Below, piece after piece: positions 11,170-20,335 of a stretch of 64,000 nucleotides of DNA; within the stretch, counting starts at the first letter, position 1, and each line of letters starts with the position of its first letter. The position numbers and the translations under genes were made by a program. This stretch comes from Nitrosospira sp. Nl5 (lineage in GTDB: Bacteria > Pseudomonadota > Gammaproteobacteria > Burkholderiales > Nitrosomonadaceae): contig NZ_FMVQ01000006.1 of NCBI RefSeq assembly GCF_900102495.1, forward strand, positions 109,501 through 173,500, written 5' to 3'. The notes under the pieces were generated by a model that worked only from the letters and a program-made list of their open reading frames with translations, ran no database searches and was not told where the DNA came from.

Positions 11170-11490
11170 CTATCGTGCAAATTTCCGTACGACCGCCATC
11201 AATTCATCGATTGCTTCATCTCCATTGCCGGACTTGATCGCCCCTTGCATGCAGCCATGGGTATGGTTCTCCAATAACAGCATGGCAACGGCGTCAAGCG
11301 CGGATTGCAGTGCGGAAACCTGGTTCAGGATGTCAACGCAATAACGGTCCTCCACAATCATTTTATTGACACCGCGTACCTGGCCTTCGATGCGGTTAAG
11401 ACGCTTTATCAGCGCTTCCTTGTCCGGCTGCACCACGGTCTGGGGCGCGTGGCATGATTGCTTGCTAGTTGGCGATTTCAAAACCGGCAT
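11170..11490 (-). CDS. csoR: CsoR-family copper-sensing repressor
   Basis: All-helical repressor of 106 residues of the CsoR/RcnR family. The core reads [22 protein letters not shown], the conserved first helix, then [17 protein letters not shown] and ENHTHGCM. The Cys in YC, and the His and Cys in HTHGC, match the C-H-C copper(I) ligand set of true CsoR proteins. Copper binding should release DNA. A CsoR-type operator stands before the first gene of this operon (see 15304-15332), so the operon is probably autoregulated. It overlaps copZ's 3' end by 26 bp with the ATG used; a later non-ATG start is possible because the first 20 residues are not conserved. Confidence 0.88.
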   Translation of the reverse strand: MPVLKSPTSKQSCHAPQTVVQPDKEALIKRLNRIEGQVRGVNKMIVEDRYCVDILNQVSALQSALDAVAMLLLENHTHGCMQGAIKSGNGDEAIDELMAVVRKFAR

Positions 11491-11674
11491 CCTCGATAGC
11501 GTTCTTGAACTGGTTTACGTCGGTTGTTACGGCGTCGTACTGGATCATGACCTGTTTTTGTTCCAGCGAAACGTCCGCACTATCTACTCCAGGTATCTTC
11601 TCCAATACGTTCTTCACGCTGTTGACGCAACCCGTGCAGGTCATGCCGTTAACTTTTATGACTTTTGTTTGCAT
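11465..11674 (-). CDS. copZ: Copper chaperone CopZ-like, single HMA domain
   Basis: Small cytosolic metal carrier of 69 residues, a single heavy-metal-associated fold. The copper(I)-binding motif is GMTCTGC near residues 10-16, and the rest ([22 protein letters not shown] and DAGFEI) fits the beta-alpha-beta-beta-alpha-beta pattern. It would deliver copper to the neighbouring P-type ATPase and to CsoR. It sits 36 bp downstream of copA and overlaps csoR, so the three act as one export unit. Confidence 0.92.
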   Translation of the reverse strand: MQTKVIKVNGMTCTGCVNSVKNVLEKIPGVDSADVSLEQKQVMIQYDAVTTDVNQFKNAIEDAGFEIAN

Positions 11675-11710
11675 ATCATGACTCCTTTGATAACAATAGT
11701 ATTTAGCGGA

Positions 11711-14104
11711 TCAAGAACCAGACCGCCACCTTTTCAACAACAACGAATTGCTTACCACCGATACCGAACTCATTGCCATTGCCGCCCCTGCAATGACAGG
11801 ATTAAGCAATCCTATCGCCGCCAGCGGTATTCCCAGCACGTTGTAGATAAAGGCAAAGAAGAGATTCTGGCGAATTTTTCCCAGTGTTGCGCGTGAGAGC
11901 GAGATCGCATCGGCCACGCTCATCAGGTCGTCACGCATGAGGGTGATGTCGGCGGCTTCAATCGCCACGTCGGAGCCCCCGCCGATAGCGAAGCTCACAT
12001 CGGCCGCAGCCAGCGCCGGAGCATCGTTTATGCCATCGCCCGCCATACCGATAAATTTACCGCTCACTTTCATTTTTTTTATTTCGGCCGCCTTGTCTTG
12101 TGGCGGCACCTCGGCACGATAGGCGGTAATGCCCGCCTGCTTCGCAATAGCGGCGGCGGTGGCAGCGTTATCGCCGGTCAGCATGATTACTTCGATACCC
12201 ATGGATTGCAGCCGCCTTACCGCCTGCGCGGAAGTGCCTCGCAACCTGTCGGCAATGGCCAGATAGCCGAGAACTTCAACAGTACCGTTAGAAAGAACCG
12301 CCACACCTACAACGGTTTTGCCCTCGGATTGGAGAACAGCTATCGAATTATTATCAATCGAAGCGCCATGTTCCCGCAGAAACTTGGGTGAGCCAAGTAT
12401 GTATTTCATGCCATCGATGCCGGCGATGATTCCACTGCCGGCGACGGCAGCGAAATCGCTGACGGTTTGCGGCCGGATTTTCATTCCTGTGGCATGCTCC
12501 ATTACCGCTTTTGCGAGAGGATGTTCCGAGCCTTGTTCCAATGTCACCGCAAGCTGCATTAAGTCACGCTGTGTGACAGAGCTTGCGGGAGCAATATCTG
12601 TTAGCGCCGGCCTGCCTTCTGTAAGCGTACCGGTTTTGTCCACGATCAGGACCTGGATTTTTTCCGCATGTTCCAGTGCGGCGGCATTTTTCACCAGTAC
12701 TCCGGCCTGCGCACCGCGCCCTGTCCCGACCATGACCGCGGTTGGTGTAGCCAGTCCTAGTGCGCAGGGGCATGCGATGACGAGTACCGCGACGGCGTTG
12801 ACGAGGGCTGGTACAAAATCTCCTGCCAGCCACCATGTAAAAACCAGTGTCATCGCGCTGATGATGACTACCACCGGCACAAATATGCCCGAAATGACGT
12901 CCGCCAACCGCTGGATTGGCGCCTTGGAACCCTGCGCCTCTTCCACCAGATGGATGATGGCGGCAAGCTGGGTGTGGGCACCGACGCTGGTAGCGCGGCA
13001 TTTGAGCAGGCCTTGCTGATTCATGGTAGCTGCATAAACTTTCGACCCTGCCTGTTTCGCGACTGGCAGGCTCTCACCGGTCAGCATCGCCTCATTCACA
13101 CTGGACAAGCCTTCAATGACGACGCCGTCCACAGGCATGCTCTCGCCCGGGCGCACGATAAAAATATCACCTGCCTTGAGTGTGCCGGCTTCCACCTCCA
13201 CAACCTCACCATCACGCTCTACCCGTGCAGTTTTGGGTTGCAGCCTGATGAGCGCTTCAATAGCCGCTGAAGTTTTACCCTTGGCACGGGCTTCCATCAG
13301 CTTGCCCAATAGCACCAGCGTGATAATCGCCGCACTGGCCTCGAAATAGACATGCTGGTCCAGTGCCAGCAACGTTACCACCGCGCTGAAGAGATATGCC
13401 ATACTGGTGCCCAGCGCGACCAGCACATCCATATTGGCACCGCCTCCACGCAATGCATGCCATGCAGCGAGATAGAAGCGCTTGCCAATCCAGAACTGTA
13501 CCGGCGTCGCCAGCAGAAGTTGCAGCCACCGCGGCACAAATTCCGCATGATCGCCCCAGAACATGGGACCCATCTGCAGCATCAGCGGCAGGGTAAGCAC
13601 AGCCGAGATCCAGAACATGCGAAGCTCCGCATGATACGCGGCGAGTTTCCGCGCTTTCTCCTCGGCCCGGCCAGCTTCAGTGATTTCGCTGGCACCGTAG
13701 CCCGCCCTGGCAACAGCTGCGATCAGGTCGTCTACCGCTGCCGCACCGGGATGCAAATTGACACGCGCCATTTCCGAGGCCAGATTGACAGTAGCCGTGA
13801 CACCGGGTAGTTTGTTCAGCGCCTTTTCGATGCGGCCGCTGCATGTGGCACAGGTCATCCCACTGATACGCAATTGCACCGATCGAGGAACGACATGAAA
13901 GCCGGCTTTCTCGATCGAGCGAACCAGTTCTTCCCGCGGAGTGGCAGTGTCATCAAACTCCACGCGTGCCTTTTCGCTCGCGAAATTGACTACTGCATGC
14001 ACGCCGGGTAGTTTATTCAGATTCTTTTCAATGCGTGTTGCACAGGCCGAGCAGGTCATCCCTTCGATGGGAAGTTCGATATGTTTAAGCGCAAGTGTAT
14101 TCAT
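11711..14104 (-). CDS. copA: Copper-exporting P1B-type ATPase
   Basis: Inner-membrane pump that moves Cu(I) out of the cytosol using ATP, 797 residues. Two N-terminal HMA domains carry GMTCSAC and GMTCATC. The transmembrane copper site is [10 protein letters not shown], the phosphorylated aspartate lies in DKTGTLTEG, and the hinge [10 protein letters not shown] follows. The HP motif is in GSEHPLAKA. Length is normal for a two-HMA CopA. The ATG at 14104 is preferred; a TTG at 14116 gives four more residues. It lies 26 bp downstream of the HMA-SafE gene and 36 bp upstream of copZ. In this organism it balances the copper demand of ammonia monooxygenase. Confidence 0.96.
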   Translation of the reverse strand: MNTLALKHIELPIEGMTCSACATRIEKNLNKLPGVHAVVNFASEKARVEFDDTATPREELVRSIEKAGFHVVPRSVQLRISGMTCATCSGRIEKALNKLPGVTATVNLASEMARVNLHPGAAAVDDLIAAVARAGYGASEITEAGRAEEKARKLAAYHAELRMFWISAVLTLPLMLQMGPMFWGDHAEFVPRWLQLLLATPVQFWIGKRFYLAAWHALRGGGANMDVLVALGTSMAYLFSAVVTLLALDQHVYFEASAAIITLVLLGKLMEARAKGKTSAAIEALIRLQPKTARVERDGEVVEVEAGTLKAGDIFIVRPGESMPVDGVVIEGLSSVNEAMLTGESLPVAKQAGSKVYAATMNQQGLLKCRATSVGAHTQLAAIIHLVEEAQGSKAPIQRLADVISGIFVPVVVIISAMTLVFTWWLAGDFVPALVNAVAVLVIACPCALGLATPTAVMVGTGRGAQAGVLVKNAAALEHAEKIQVLIVDKTGTLTEGRPALTDIAPASSVTQRDLMQLAVTLEQGSEHPLAKAVMEHATGMKIRPQTVSDFAAVAGSGIIAGIDGMKYILGSPKFLREHGASIDNNSIAVLQSEGKTVVGVAVLSNGTVEVLGYLAIADRLRGTSAQAVRRLQSMGIEVIMLTGDNAATAAAIAKQAGITAYRAEVPPQDKAAEIKKMKVSGKFIGMAGDGINDAPALAAADVSFAIGGGSDVAIEAADITLMRDDLMSVADAISLSRATLGKIRQNLFFAFIYNVLGIPLAAIGLLNPVIAGAAMAMSSVSVVSNSLLLKRWRSGS

Positions 14105-14142
14105 AATATTCGCCAAACCTTGTCAATTAGCCAGCACGCCAC

Positions 14143-15228
14143 TCAACGCTGCCGGGCAGCGTTGCTTGATTCAAGATGATTATCCGCTGGCGTTACCTGG
14201 TGCCAGCGGGATGACAGCGAGTTAAAGTCGTAACCGGATCCGGTCAGTTTGAGTCCCCGATCCGCCATTATCAGGCCCATCGCGATAACCAGAATGGCGG
14301 ATGCACGCACCAGCAGGTTGACGATGTCCCGGGACACGGAGCTTGCGATGAGACCGAAACTCAGGAGCGGCACCAGGGTGCCCAACCCAAAGAAGAACAG
14401 CATCGTGGCACCTTCCTGGGGGCTACCGGTACCGGCAGCCATGATGTACATGGCTTGCAATGGGCCGCAACCCAACATCAAACCATTTAAAAGTCCGATA
14501 GATAAGGGACTGCGCCGCTGGCGCAACTCGTTCGATACGCCCCGCACAACCAATCGGGGTAGACGCAAGGTGAAGTTGCGCAATGCGGGAAATACATCCA
14601 GCATCTTGAGACCATAGATGATGACGAAAAGACTGGCCGCGAGTGTGACGATGCCCCGCAGATAGGGAGTGAAGGCCATGACAGAACCCAGCAGGCCCAG
14701 GCTGCCGCCAATAACCGTATAAGATGCGGTTTTACCGGTGGCATACATCAGATGAGCGATCGCCGTTGTTCCCGCGGAGCGTGGCGTAATAGCCGCCCCG
14801 TAGCCCACTACAAAACCGCCACACATGCCGATACAGTGAAATCCGGTAAAAAATCCGATGGAAAGCAGCATGGCATAGCCGAGTTGAGGGTTCATTTCTC
14901 CCACCAAACCCGGAATCATGCTTTTGCCCCAGAACGTCACACCACCCACAAGCAGCAGGAAGAACAGGAAAATCAAACCATTTCGCACGAGGTGATTTGA
15001 AGGTTGCGTGGATGCGCTTTCGAACTGATACCCCTTTTCTTCGATTGTGCGGCGAATGCCGCTTTCTCCGATGGACGCGCTGTCGAATTCGACATCGACA
15101 ATTTGCCTGACATGGTCCGCATTGACTTTCTGCACGCCAGGCAAATGACTTACTGCGTTCTCGATGGTTTCCTCGCAGCCAGTGCAATGCATACCTTTGA
15201 CTTTCAGTTGAGTTGATTTGGCAGCCAT
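14143..15228 (-). CDS. HMA domain fused to SafE/DsbD-like membrane transporter
   Basis: Protein of 361 residues in two parts. Residues 1-70 are a heavy-metal-associated domain with GMHCTGC. From about residue 80 there are some six to seven membrane helices of the SafE / DsbD-2 type (GFHCIGMCGGFVVGYG, then LNGLMLGCGPLQAMYIMAA), with Cys in both conserved repeats. Relatives are found with cbb3-oxidase and copper genes and have been linked to copper handling or cytochrome c maturation. As first gene of the CsoR operon, with copA 26 bp downstream, a role in moving copper between cytosol and periplasm is inferred. The last 45 residues are hydrophilic. Whether metal or reducing power crosses the membrane is not evident from sequence. 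Confidence 0.82.
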   Translation of the reverse strand: MAAKSTQLKVKGMHCTGCEETIENAVSHLPGVQKVNADHVRQIVDVEFDSASIGESGIRRTIEEKGYQFESASTQPSNHLVRNGLIFLFFLLLVGGVTFWGKSMIPGLVGEMNPQLGYAMLLSIGFFTGFHCIGMCGGFVVGYGAAITPRSAGTTAIAHLMYATGKTASYTVIGGSLGLLGSVMAFTPYLRGIVTLAASLFVIIYGLKMLDVFPALRNFTLRLPRLVVRGVSNELRQRRSPLSIGLLNGLMLGCGPLQAMYIMAAGTGSPQEGATMLFFFGLGTLVPLLSFGLIASSVSRDIVNLLVRASAILVIAMGLIMADRGLKLTGSGYDFNSLSSRWHQVTPADNHLESSNAARQR

Positions 15229-15303
15229 TTGTACGCCATGACGGTTGATCTAACAGTATTTCAGCCTGGTCTGCTTCATAAATCTCTTCATAACTATGGT
15301 TTT

Positions 15304-15332
15304 AATATATACCACCTGGGGGTATATGTCAA
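15304..15332 (-). promoter_or_regulatory. Copper operon promoter with CsoR-type operator in the spacer
   Basis: Read on the minus strand, a perfect -35 (TTGACA, 15332-15327) and a good -10 (TATATT, 15309-15304) are separated by exactly 17 bp. The spacer and flanks form a near-perfect 21-bp inverted repeat (15307-15327) with 7-bp arms ATATACC/GGTATAT and a C/G-rich core, matching known CsoR operators. The start would be near 15297, about 70 bases before the HMA-SafE gene. Repressor bound here would cover both promoter boxes. Confidence 0.85.
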
Positions 15333-15661
15333 CATATAAACTCAAAGTCTCAGAGTATTCGCGTCATGCGAGCTTGTCGGGTGATTGATCAGAAAAAACG
15401 GAGTAGAAGTACTCATACCGAGGGCGAGACTTCGCCCCATGTTTATGACGTGCCAAGGGGACAGCACTTTGGGTATTTTAGTGAAGCCAGGGGGAAGCGC
15501 TTGGGCGGCGATAAGAAAGGTCTCGCGCGTTGGACGTTGGATGACGCGAGTCAAGAGGGGGGACCGCAGCGCATGCATCGTCCAGCACGGCTGTGGGATC
15601 TAGGTTTTAATCCTGTTTCTTAAATTTTATTCAAGCTCCTGGTTTCCTGATAAATGGAAAT
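15333..15661. other. Intergenic region, no supported gene
   Basis: About 330 bp between the copper operon promoter and the 3' end of hpnA. Short open frames exist on both strands but none has a ribosome-binding site and a recognisable product. A small hairpin (GGGCGA-gac-TTCGCCC) lies around 15422-15437. Nothing else was seen. Confidence 0.3.
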
Positions 15662-16654
15662 CTAACTGCAATACCCATTATCCTGAAACCACGCCATCGC
15701 ATCCTCAAGTGCTTCTGCCGCGGGTCGATATCGATAACCCAACTCGCGTACGGCCTTATCGCTGGAATAAAACATCTTCTTTTTTGCCATTCGCAGACTA
15801 TCCACGGTTGCGCGCGGCTCCACATTCGTGACCGTGGCAACTTTTTCCATCAACCAGGCAGCGGGTAAAATCAATTTGACAGGGAGATTAAAACGCTTTA
15901 TCTGTTTGCCGCTAATTTCATCTATTGTCTGAAGTATTTGCAACAAGGTCATATCCTCCCCGCCAAGGATATACCGCTCTCCTGGTTTCCCATGTTCGTA
16001 GGCCAGCAGATGACCATAGGCAATATCGTCGGCATGCGCAACGTTCAAACCCGTATTCACATAGGCCGGCATGCGGCCGCATAAGGTGTCGAGCACGATG
16101 CGCCCAGTCGGTGTAGGCTTGATATCGCGTGGCCCGATCGGGGTGGACGGATTGACGATAACCAGCGGCAGCTTATGCTCATCGGTGATTTGCCGGACAA
16201 TCTGTTCCGCCATGAACTTTGATCGTTTATAGTGCCCGGTCATTGATATAAGGCTGGAAGGGGTGTCTTCATTGGCGGGAACGCCATTCGAATTCGCTCC
16301 CAGAGTTGCCACGCTGCTGGTGTATATCATGCGTTTCATGCCAGCTTCGGCTGCGGCAAGTATCAACGCCTCCGTCCCTTTAACATTAATGTCATACATG
16401 GTTTCAGGGTTCGGCACCCAGAGACGATAATCCGCGGCAACATGAAATAAATTATCGCAACCGCTCACCGCTGCTTTCAATGACTGCACAGAACGCAAAT
16501 CACCTTCCGCAATCTCAACGGGTAATTCATCAAGGTTCCTCCGGTCGCTTCCTAGCCTGACCAGGCATCGTACTTCGTGACCAGCATTCAGCAGGCAGCG
16601 GGCGACGGCCGAACCGACGAATCCGTTTGCACCTGTAACCAATGATTTCGTCAT
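15662..16654 (-). CDS. hpnA: Hopanoid-associated sugar epimerase HpnA
   Basis: NAD-dependent epimerase/dehydratase of the extended short-chain family, 330 residues. The nucleotide-binding motif is GANGFVG near the start; the catalytic pair is YKRSK (Tyr and Lys), after the YTSSVATLG strand. The sequence closely resembles HpnA, encoded in hopanoid clusters and thought to act on the ribose-derived side chain of extended hopanoids. No squalene-hopene cyclase or other hpn gene is visible here, so the assignment rests on sequence only. The ATG at 16654 has AGGG 11 bases upstream; a GTG at 16663 overlapping the upstream stop as GTGA is the alternative. It is coupled to the MutS-like gene. Confidence 0.82.
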   Translation of the reverse strand: MTKSLVTGANGFVGSAVARCLLNAGHEVRCLVRLGSDRRNLDELPVEIAEGDLRSVQSLKAAVSGCDNLFHVAADYRLWVPNPETMYDINVKGTEALILAAAEAGMKRMIYTSSVATLGANSNGVPANEDTPSSLISMTGHYKRSKFMAEQIVRQITDEHKLPLVIVNPSTPIGPRDIKPTPTGRIVLDTLCGRMPAYVNTGLNVAHADDIAYGHLLAYEHGKPGERYILGGEDMTLLQILQTIDEISGKQIKRFNLPVKLILPAAWLMEKVATVTNVEPRATVDSLRMAKKKMFYSSDKAVRELGYRYRPAAEALEDAMAWFQDNGYCS

Positions 16655-16659
16655 GTTAA

Positions 16660-18306
16660 TCACACCCTGCGTGTTGCAAGGTGCTTCTCCACATCATCTT
16701 TGCTGAAGCCCAGCGCGGCGGCCACCCGATCAGCATGGCTTACCCGGGATATACCCGGGATCAGACGGTACGTCGGACCATCATGCGAAAACTCGCCCTG
16801 CAGGTAACGGCCGATTTTCTTCTCTTGCAAACGCTCGCACAGTTCGTGGTTGTGTGTGACCAGCAACGTGCTCGCCCCAAGTTGATGGAAACCGGTGAGG
16901 ACATACTCGGACAGTTCCATCTTCTCCTCGAATGTCGTTCCTTCCGAAAGTTCATCCAGCACGACAAGGCTGCGAGCGGTGGAGTTGAAGAAAATCTCGC
17001 GTGTACGTTTCAGTTCATGACCGAAGCGCCCCATCCCCTCTTCCAGCCGGCCGGGGTCTGGTACCTGATAGAAAATTCGTTCCGCGAGCACCAGCCGCGC
17101 TGTCGTCCCCGGAATGTAGCAGCCGATCTGGCCCAGCAACTGAATCTGGACTGCTGTTTTGCAATAAGCCGTCTTGCCGCCGCTATTCGGTCCAGTAATG
17201 ACCAGCAGCCGTCCGGCATCGTCAAGGGAAATATCGTTTGGCACGTAATCCGGATTGGTCCTGGCGAGCAGCGGATTTCTCGCCGCCGTAACCTTGAGAC
17301 AATGGCGTTCGCTTTCCAATATCTCCGGTAGCACCATCTCGCCGCCGAAGACCCGGGAATAACGGTGAAAGGATAGGATCTCGTCGATCATCCCCAGCGT
17401 ATCCAGCGCGTGCCCCAATTCGGGACTCTGCTTGAACAGCTTGCGCAGCGGATAAATGACGGAATCGCGGTCGGATGCGGCAATTGCAATCAGTAGGACG
17501 GGCAGAACCGGCACCGCCAGCACAAGTATTCCATATCCCAGGTAAGAAATTCCAAAACTGGCCAGCATATCCTGGAAGTAATAAAGGGCTGCGCCAACTG
17601 CCGCCAGGACGAACAATACTGGAAGCGGCTTGACCATTGATGGCCGGAAGCGCGGAACGGGCAAGTAGCGCGGCTTTTCCTCCCGTGTCTTGAACTTTCC
17701 TTCCATGGGGTAGACCGGTCCCTGCATCAGGGAATAGATGCGAGAGTTCCCGAAGCTGCGGATGGCATCAAACAGCCCCCGCAGGTACGCGCTCCGCGGC
17801 TGTGGCAAGGTATCCATCGCCTCGACCAGATCCATCGCAAAGCCGGTCCCGTCGACGAACTGATGATAGCCATAACCGTTGAATTCCATTTCATCTTTCC
17901 CGCCTCTGGAGCTGTCGATGGCGAGACCGCCGATAAAGGTACCGTAGAGTAGTTGATGGAGCGAGCGCTCTCCCTGCGCCATCCTCTCGATGAAATGCTG
18001 CAACGCTTCCCGCAAAGCGGAATCCGATTCCAGCTCGCGCAGCGCTTCCTGCTTTTTTCGCGCTAACGTGGCATCGGTCGCCGGCCGCGCCAGCGAGCGG
18101 TAAAGCACCGACTGTCCGACGCGTGTCACCGCGTGATTGCACGAATCAAATAATTGATCGGTTTCGATCGCATCGAAGGTTTTTGCATCCAGAACACCTT
18201 GGTCAGCCTCTGTCGGCCGGGTATCTCGCACGCCCGCAAGCCGCTCGCCGGTAGCAAGAATAGGTGGTTGAGGTCCGCATGGATCAGATACGGCTTGGTT
18301 GTTCAT
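16660..18306 (-). CDS. Membrane-anchored MutS-like ATPase
   Basis: Protein of 548 residues with a C-terminal MutS ABC-type ATPase: Walker A GPNSGGKT (372-379), the signature region before REIFFNSTARS, Walker B SLVVLDELSEGT and a switch His in VTHNHELC. The mismatch-recognition domain of true MutS (the FYE motif) is absent. Two hydrophobic helices (about 226-244 and 254-276) sit between the helical core (about 40-200) and the ATPase, so it is probably membrane-bound. Related MutS-domain-V proteins are known in several phyla without a defined function. It overlaps hpnA by a few bases, which suggests co-expression. A role in mismatch repair is unlikely; a structural or DNA-tethering ATPase is possible. 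Confidence 0.75.
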   Translation of the reverse strand: MNNQAVSDPCGPQPPILATGERLAGVRDTRPTEADQGVLDAKTFDAIETDQLFDSCNHAVTRVGQSVLYRSLARPATDATLARKKQEALRELESDSALREALQHFIERMAQGERSLHQLLYGTFIGGLAIDSSRGGKDEMEFNGYGYHQFVDGTGFAMDLVEAMDTLPQPRSAYLRGLFDAIRSFGNSRIYSLMQGPVYPMEGKFKTREEKPRYLPVPRFRPSMVKPLPVLFVLAAVGAALYYFQDMLASFGISYLGYGILVLAVPVLPVLLIAIAASDRDSVIYPLRKLFKQSPELGHALDTLGMIDEILSFHRYSRVFGGEMVLPEILESERHCLKVTAARNPLLARTNPDYVPNDISLDDAGRLLVITGPNSGGKTAYCKTAVQIQLLGQIGCYIPGTTARLVLAERIFYQVPDPGRLEEGMGRFGHELKRTREIFFNSTARSLVVLDELSEGTTFEEKMELSEYVLTGFHQLGASTLLVTHNHELCERLQEKKIGRYLQGEFSHDGPTYRLIPGISRVSHADRVAAALGFSKDDVEKHLATRRV

Positions 18307-18648
18307 AGTCGGCCCTAATTGCCGTCATGCTTATATAGCGCAGAATTTTTTTCCGGATTCATTGATGTACACATATTGCTGTACAAAACGTTTTCAAACA
18401 GGAAGCTTTTCCCGGATACCGCGTAGATATCCGCGGTGTGGGCCATTTGGATTATTTATGGAAAGGCTAAGGCTACGATACCAGTAGAAAAATAATGCGC
18501 TTTCAACTCCATGCCGAAAATCTAACATTCAACCGGTTGCACGTCAACGTTTGCCCAGTTGACATCATGAACAGCCCCACTGGAGTTGCAGCGGAATCGG
18601 AACGGCACGAGCAAGGCCGACAGCGGCATTTTCTGCCCAGAAATTTGA
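18307..18648. other. Intergenic region between tolC and the MutS-like gene
   Basis: About 340 bp, 5' of the MutS-like gene and 3' of the TolC gene, both on the minus strand. It is AT-richer than its surroundings. No RNA, promoter with two good boxes or small gene could be supported. Confidence 0.3.
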
Positions 18649-20067
18649 TCATTGCGCAACGTGATGAGAAGCTGAGCGCGAGTGTTGTCCACTGGAAGAG
18701 GAAGCATTGGGAGAACTCCCTTGCAGCAACACATCGTTTATCTGCCGCAGGTCCTCCTCATCCAGTTCGCCCGCCTCCGCCTCCAGCCTCAATCTGGACA
18801 TGAGAAAATTGTAACGCGCCTGGGCAAGGTCTCGCCGCGCGGAATAAAACAGCTGCTGTGCATTCAATACGTCCACCTCGGTCCGGACACCCACTTCCTG
18901 CCCCAGTTTTGTAGAATCCAGCTGGCTCTGACTGGATACCAGCGCCTGCTGCAGCGCCTTCACCTGGGCCATGCCATTGATGACGTTAAGATACTGCTGG
19001 CTCACTTGAAGGACACTGTTGCGGCGGGTATTGTTCAGATCCTGAAGTACCTTTTCCTGAGTGGCCAGCGCTTCCCGTACACGCGATTGCACCGCGAAAC
19101 CCTGGAATATCGGGATACTGAGCTGAAGCCCTATTTCTTTTGAAGTCAGGTCGATCGGGCGTCCGGTTATTGTACCACCCACACCTTTCTGATCACTATA
19201 TAGCGCGACCAGGTCGAGGGTTGGATAGTGTCCTGCCTTGGCGCGTTCCACATCCTGTTTCGCAAATTCATATACTGCCTGCTGGACTTTCAAGGCAAGG
19301 TTATTCTGTTCCGCCACGTTGATCCATTCCTGCATGTTTGCATACTTCAGGGTGAGCAGATCGGAAATCATTGCATCCGGCTGCAGGAGATTGTCCGGCA
19401 AGCGGCCAATGATCTGTTGCAACTCGCGCTTTCGCACTTCCAGGTCGTTCCTGGCAGCGATTTCCTGTGAAACCGTTAAATCAAAACGCGCCTGGGCTTC
19501 ATGTGTATCGACGATGGTGGACGTCCCGACCTGAAAGTTACGTTTGGCCTGCCCGAGCTGCTCCCCAATGGCTTTTTTCTGGGCTTCAGCCACCTCCACG
19601 TTTACCTGGGCAGCCAGAATATCGAAATATGCCTGTGCCACGCGCAGGATCAGGTCCTGCGCCGCGATGATGAACTGGGAATCGGCTTGCGCGACTTGAA
19701 TTTTAGATTGCTCATAAATGACAAAATTTTCTTTGCGGTAAATCGGCTGAGTTGCCGTAATAGTCAGACTTTGATTATCGATAACCACTTCGGAAGGCCG
19801 GACAATGCCGGGGACCCCGATGCCCCCGACGCTCTCTATGTCTATGTACTGTCTCCGGCGCACGCCCGCAAGCGTGATAGTGGGAAGCAATCCGGCTCGG
19901 CCCTGCGGCAGTTTTTCCTGGGCCGCCAAGTGCGCGGAACGCGCGGAGCTATACTGCGCGTCCTGTTCCAGCGCCTCACGATAAATTTCCATCAGATCGG
20001 CAGCGTGCAGAGGCGTATGGATGGCTGCTCCAATTAGTAATGCATAAATGTATTGCGGAATTTTCAC
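18649..20067 (-). CDS. tolC: TolC-family outer membrane efflux/secretion channel
   Basis: Outer membrane trimeric channel subunit of 472 residues used by type I secretion and drug efflux systems. A signal peptide (MKIPQYIYALLIGAAIHTPLHA) is followed by two internally similar halves, each with a long coiled-coil hairpin (EALEQDAQYSSARSAHLAAQEK and LATQEKVLQDLNNTRRNSVLQVS). The QLSIPIFQGFAVQSRVREA block, with GVRTEVDVLNAQQLFYSARRDLAQARYNFL near the end, is diagnostic of TolC. The C-terminal 30 residues are Ser/Gln-rich. No membrane fusion protein or pump lies beside it. In many betaproteobacteria tolC sits next to pcm, as here. Confidence 0.92.
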   Translation of the reverse strand: MKIPQYIYALLIGAAIHTPLHAADLMEIYREALEQDAQYSSARSAHLAAQEKLPQGRAGLLPTITLAGVRRRQYIDIESVGGIGVPGIVRPSEVVIDNQSLTITATQPIYRKENFVIYEQSKIQVAQADSQFIIAAQDLILRVAQAYFDILAAQVNVEVAEAQKKAIGEQLGQAKRNFQVGTSTIVDTHEAQARFDLTVSQEIAARNDLEVRKRELQQIIGRLPDNLLQPDAMISDLLTLKYANMQEWINVAEQNNLALKVQQAVYEFAKQDVERAKAGHYPTLDLVALYSDQKGVGGTITGRPIDLTSKEIGLQLSIPIFQGFAVQSRVREALATQEKVLQDLNNTRRNSVLQVSQQYLNVINGMAQVKALQQALVSSQSQLDSTKLGQEVGVRTEVDVLNAQQLFYSARRDLAQARYNFLMSRLRLEAEAGELDEEDLRQINDVLLQGSSPNASSSSGQHSRSASHHVAQ

Positions 20068-20120
20068 TTTGCTCCAGTTGCCTTATTGTTTCGGGCGAAA
20101 AAACTACTGCCGGATTGAAT

Positions 20121-20281
20121 CTAAATTCGGCAGTTGGACGAAGTTGATTTCAAGCTAACCCCGTAGCGAATCCACCGAAAAGGTGAGATTCAAGCGGTCC
20201 AAAAAAGTTTTTGTGGATTATTGTGAATCATAGCGCCGCTGAAAGAATTGTGGAAATGAGCGGTCAACTGCCGGATTCAGG
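20121..20281. repeat. MITE-like repeat, copy 1
   Basis: Non-coding element with inverted ends. The left end (20121-20135, CTAAATTCGGCAGTT) pairs with the right end (20267-20281) with two mismatches in 15. The right 26 bases, beginning at ATGAGCGGTCAACTG (20256-20281), are identical to the right end of a second copy at 59492-59608. Interior pieces are also shared: GTAGCGAA near the left end and TTGTGAATCAT before GCGC. It lies upstream of tolC. It encodes nothing. Confidence 0.7.
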
Positions 20282-20335
20282 TTGAAATATAGCTTAAACG
20301 ATAAATTGTGCCCGGCCTCGCAATCGCCAGCGTTG

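Noticed and set aside
15342..15623. Possible small genes on both strands between the copper promoter and hpnA
   Set aside because: No ribosome-binding site, no conserved-looking product, and overlapping on both strands.
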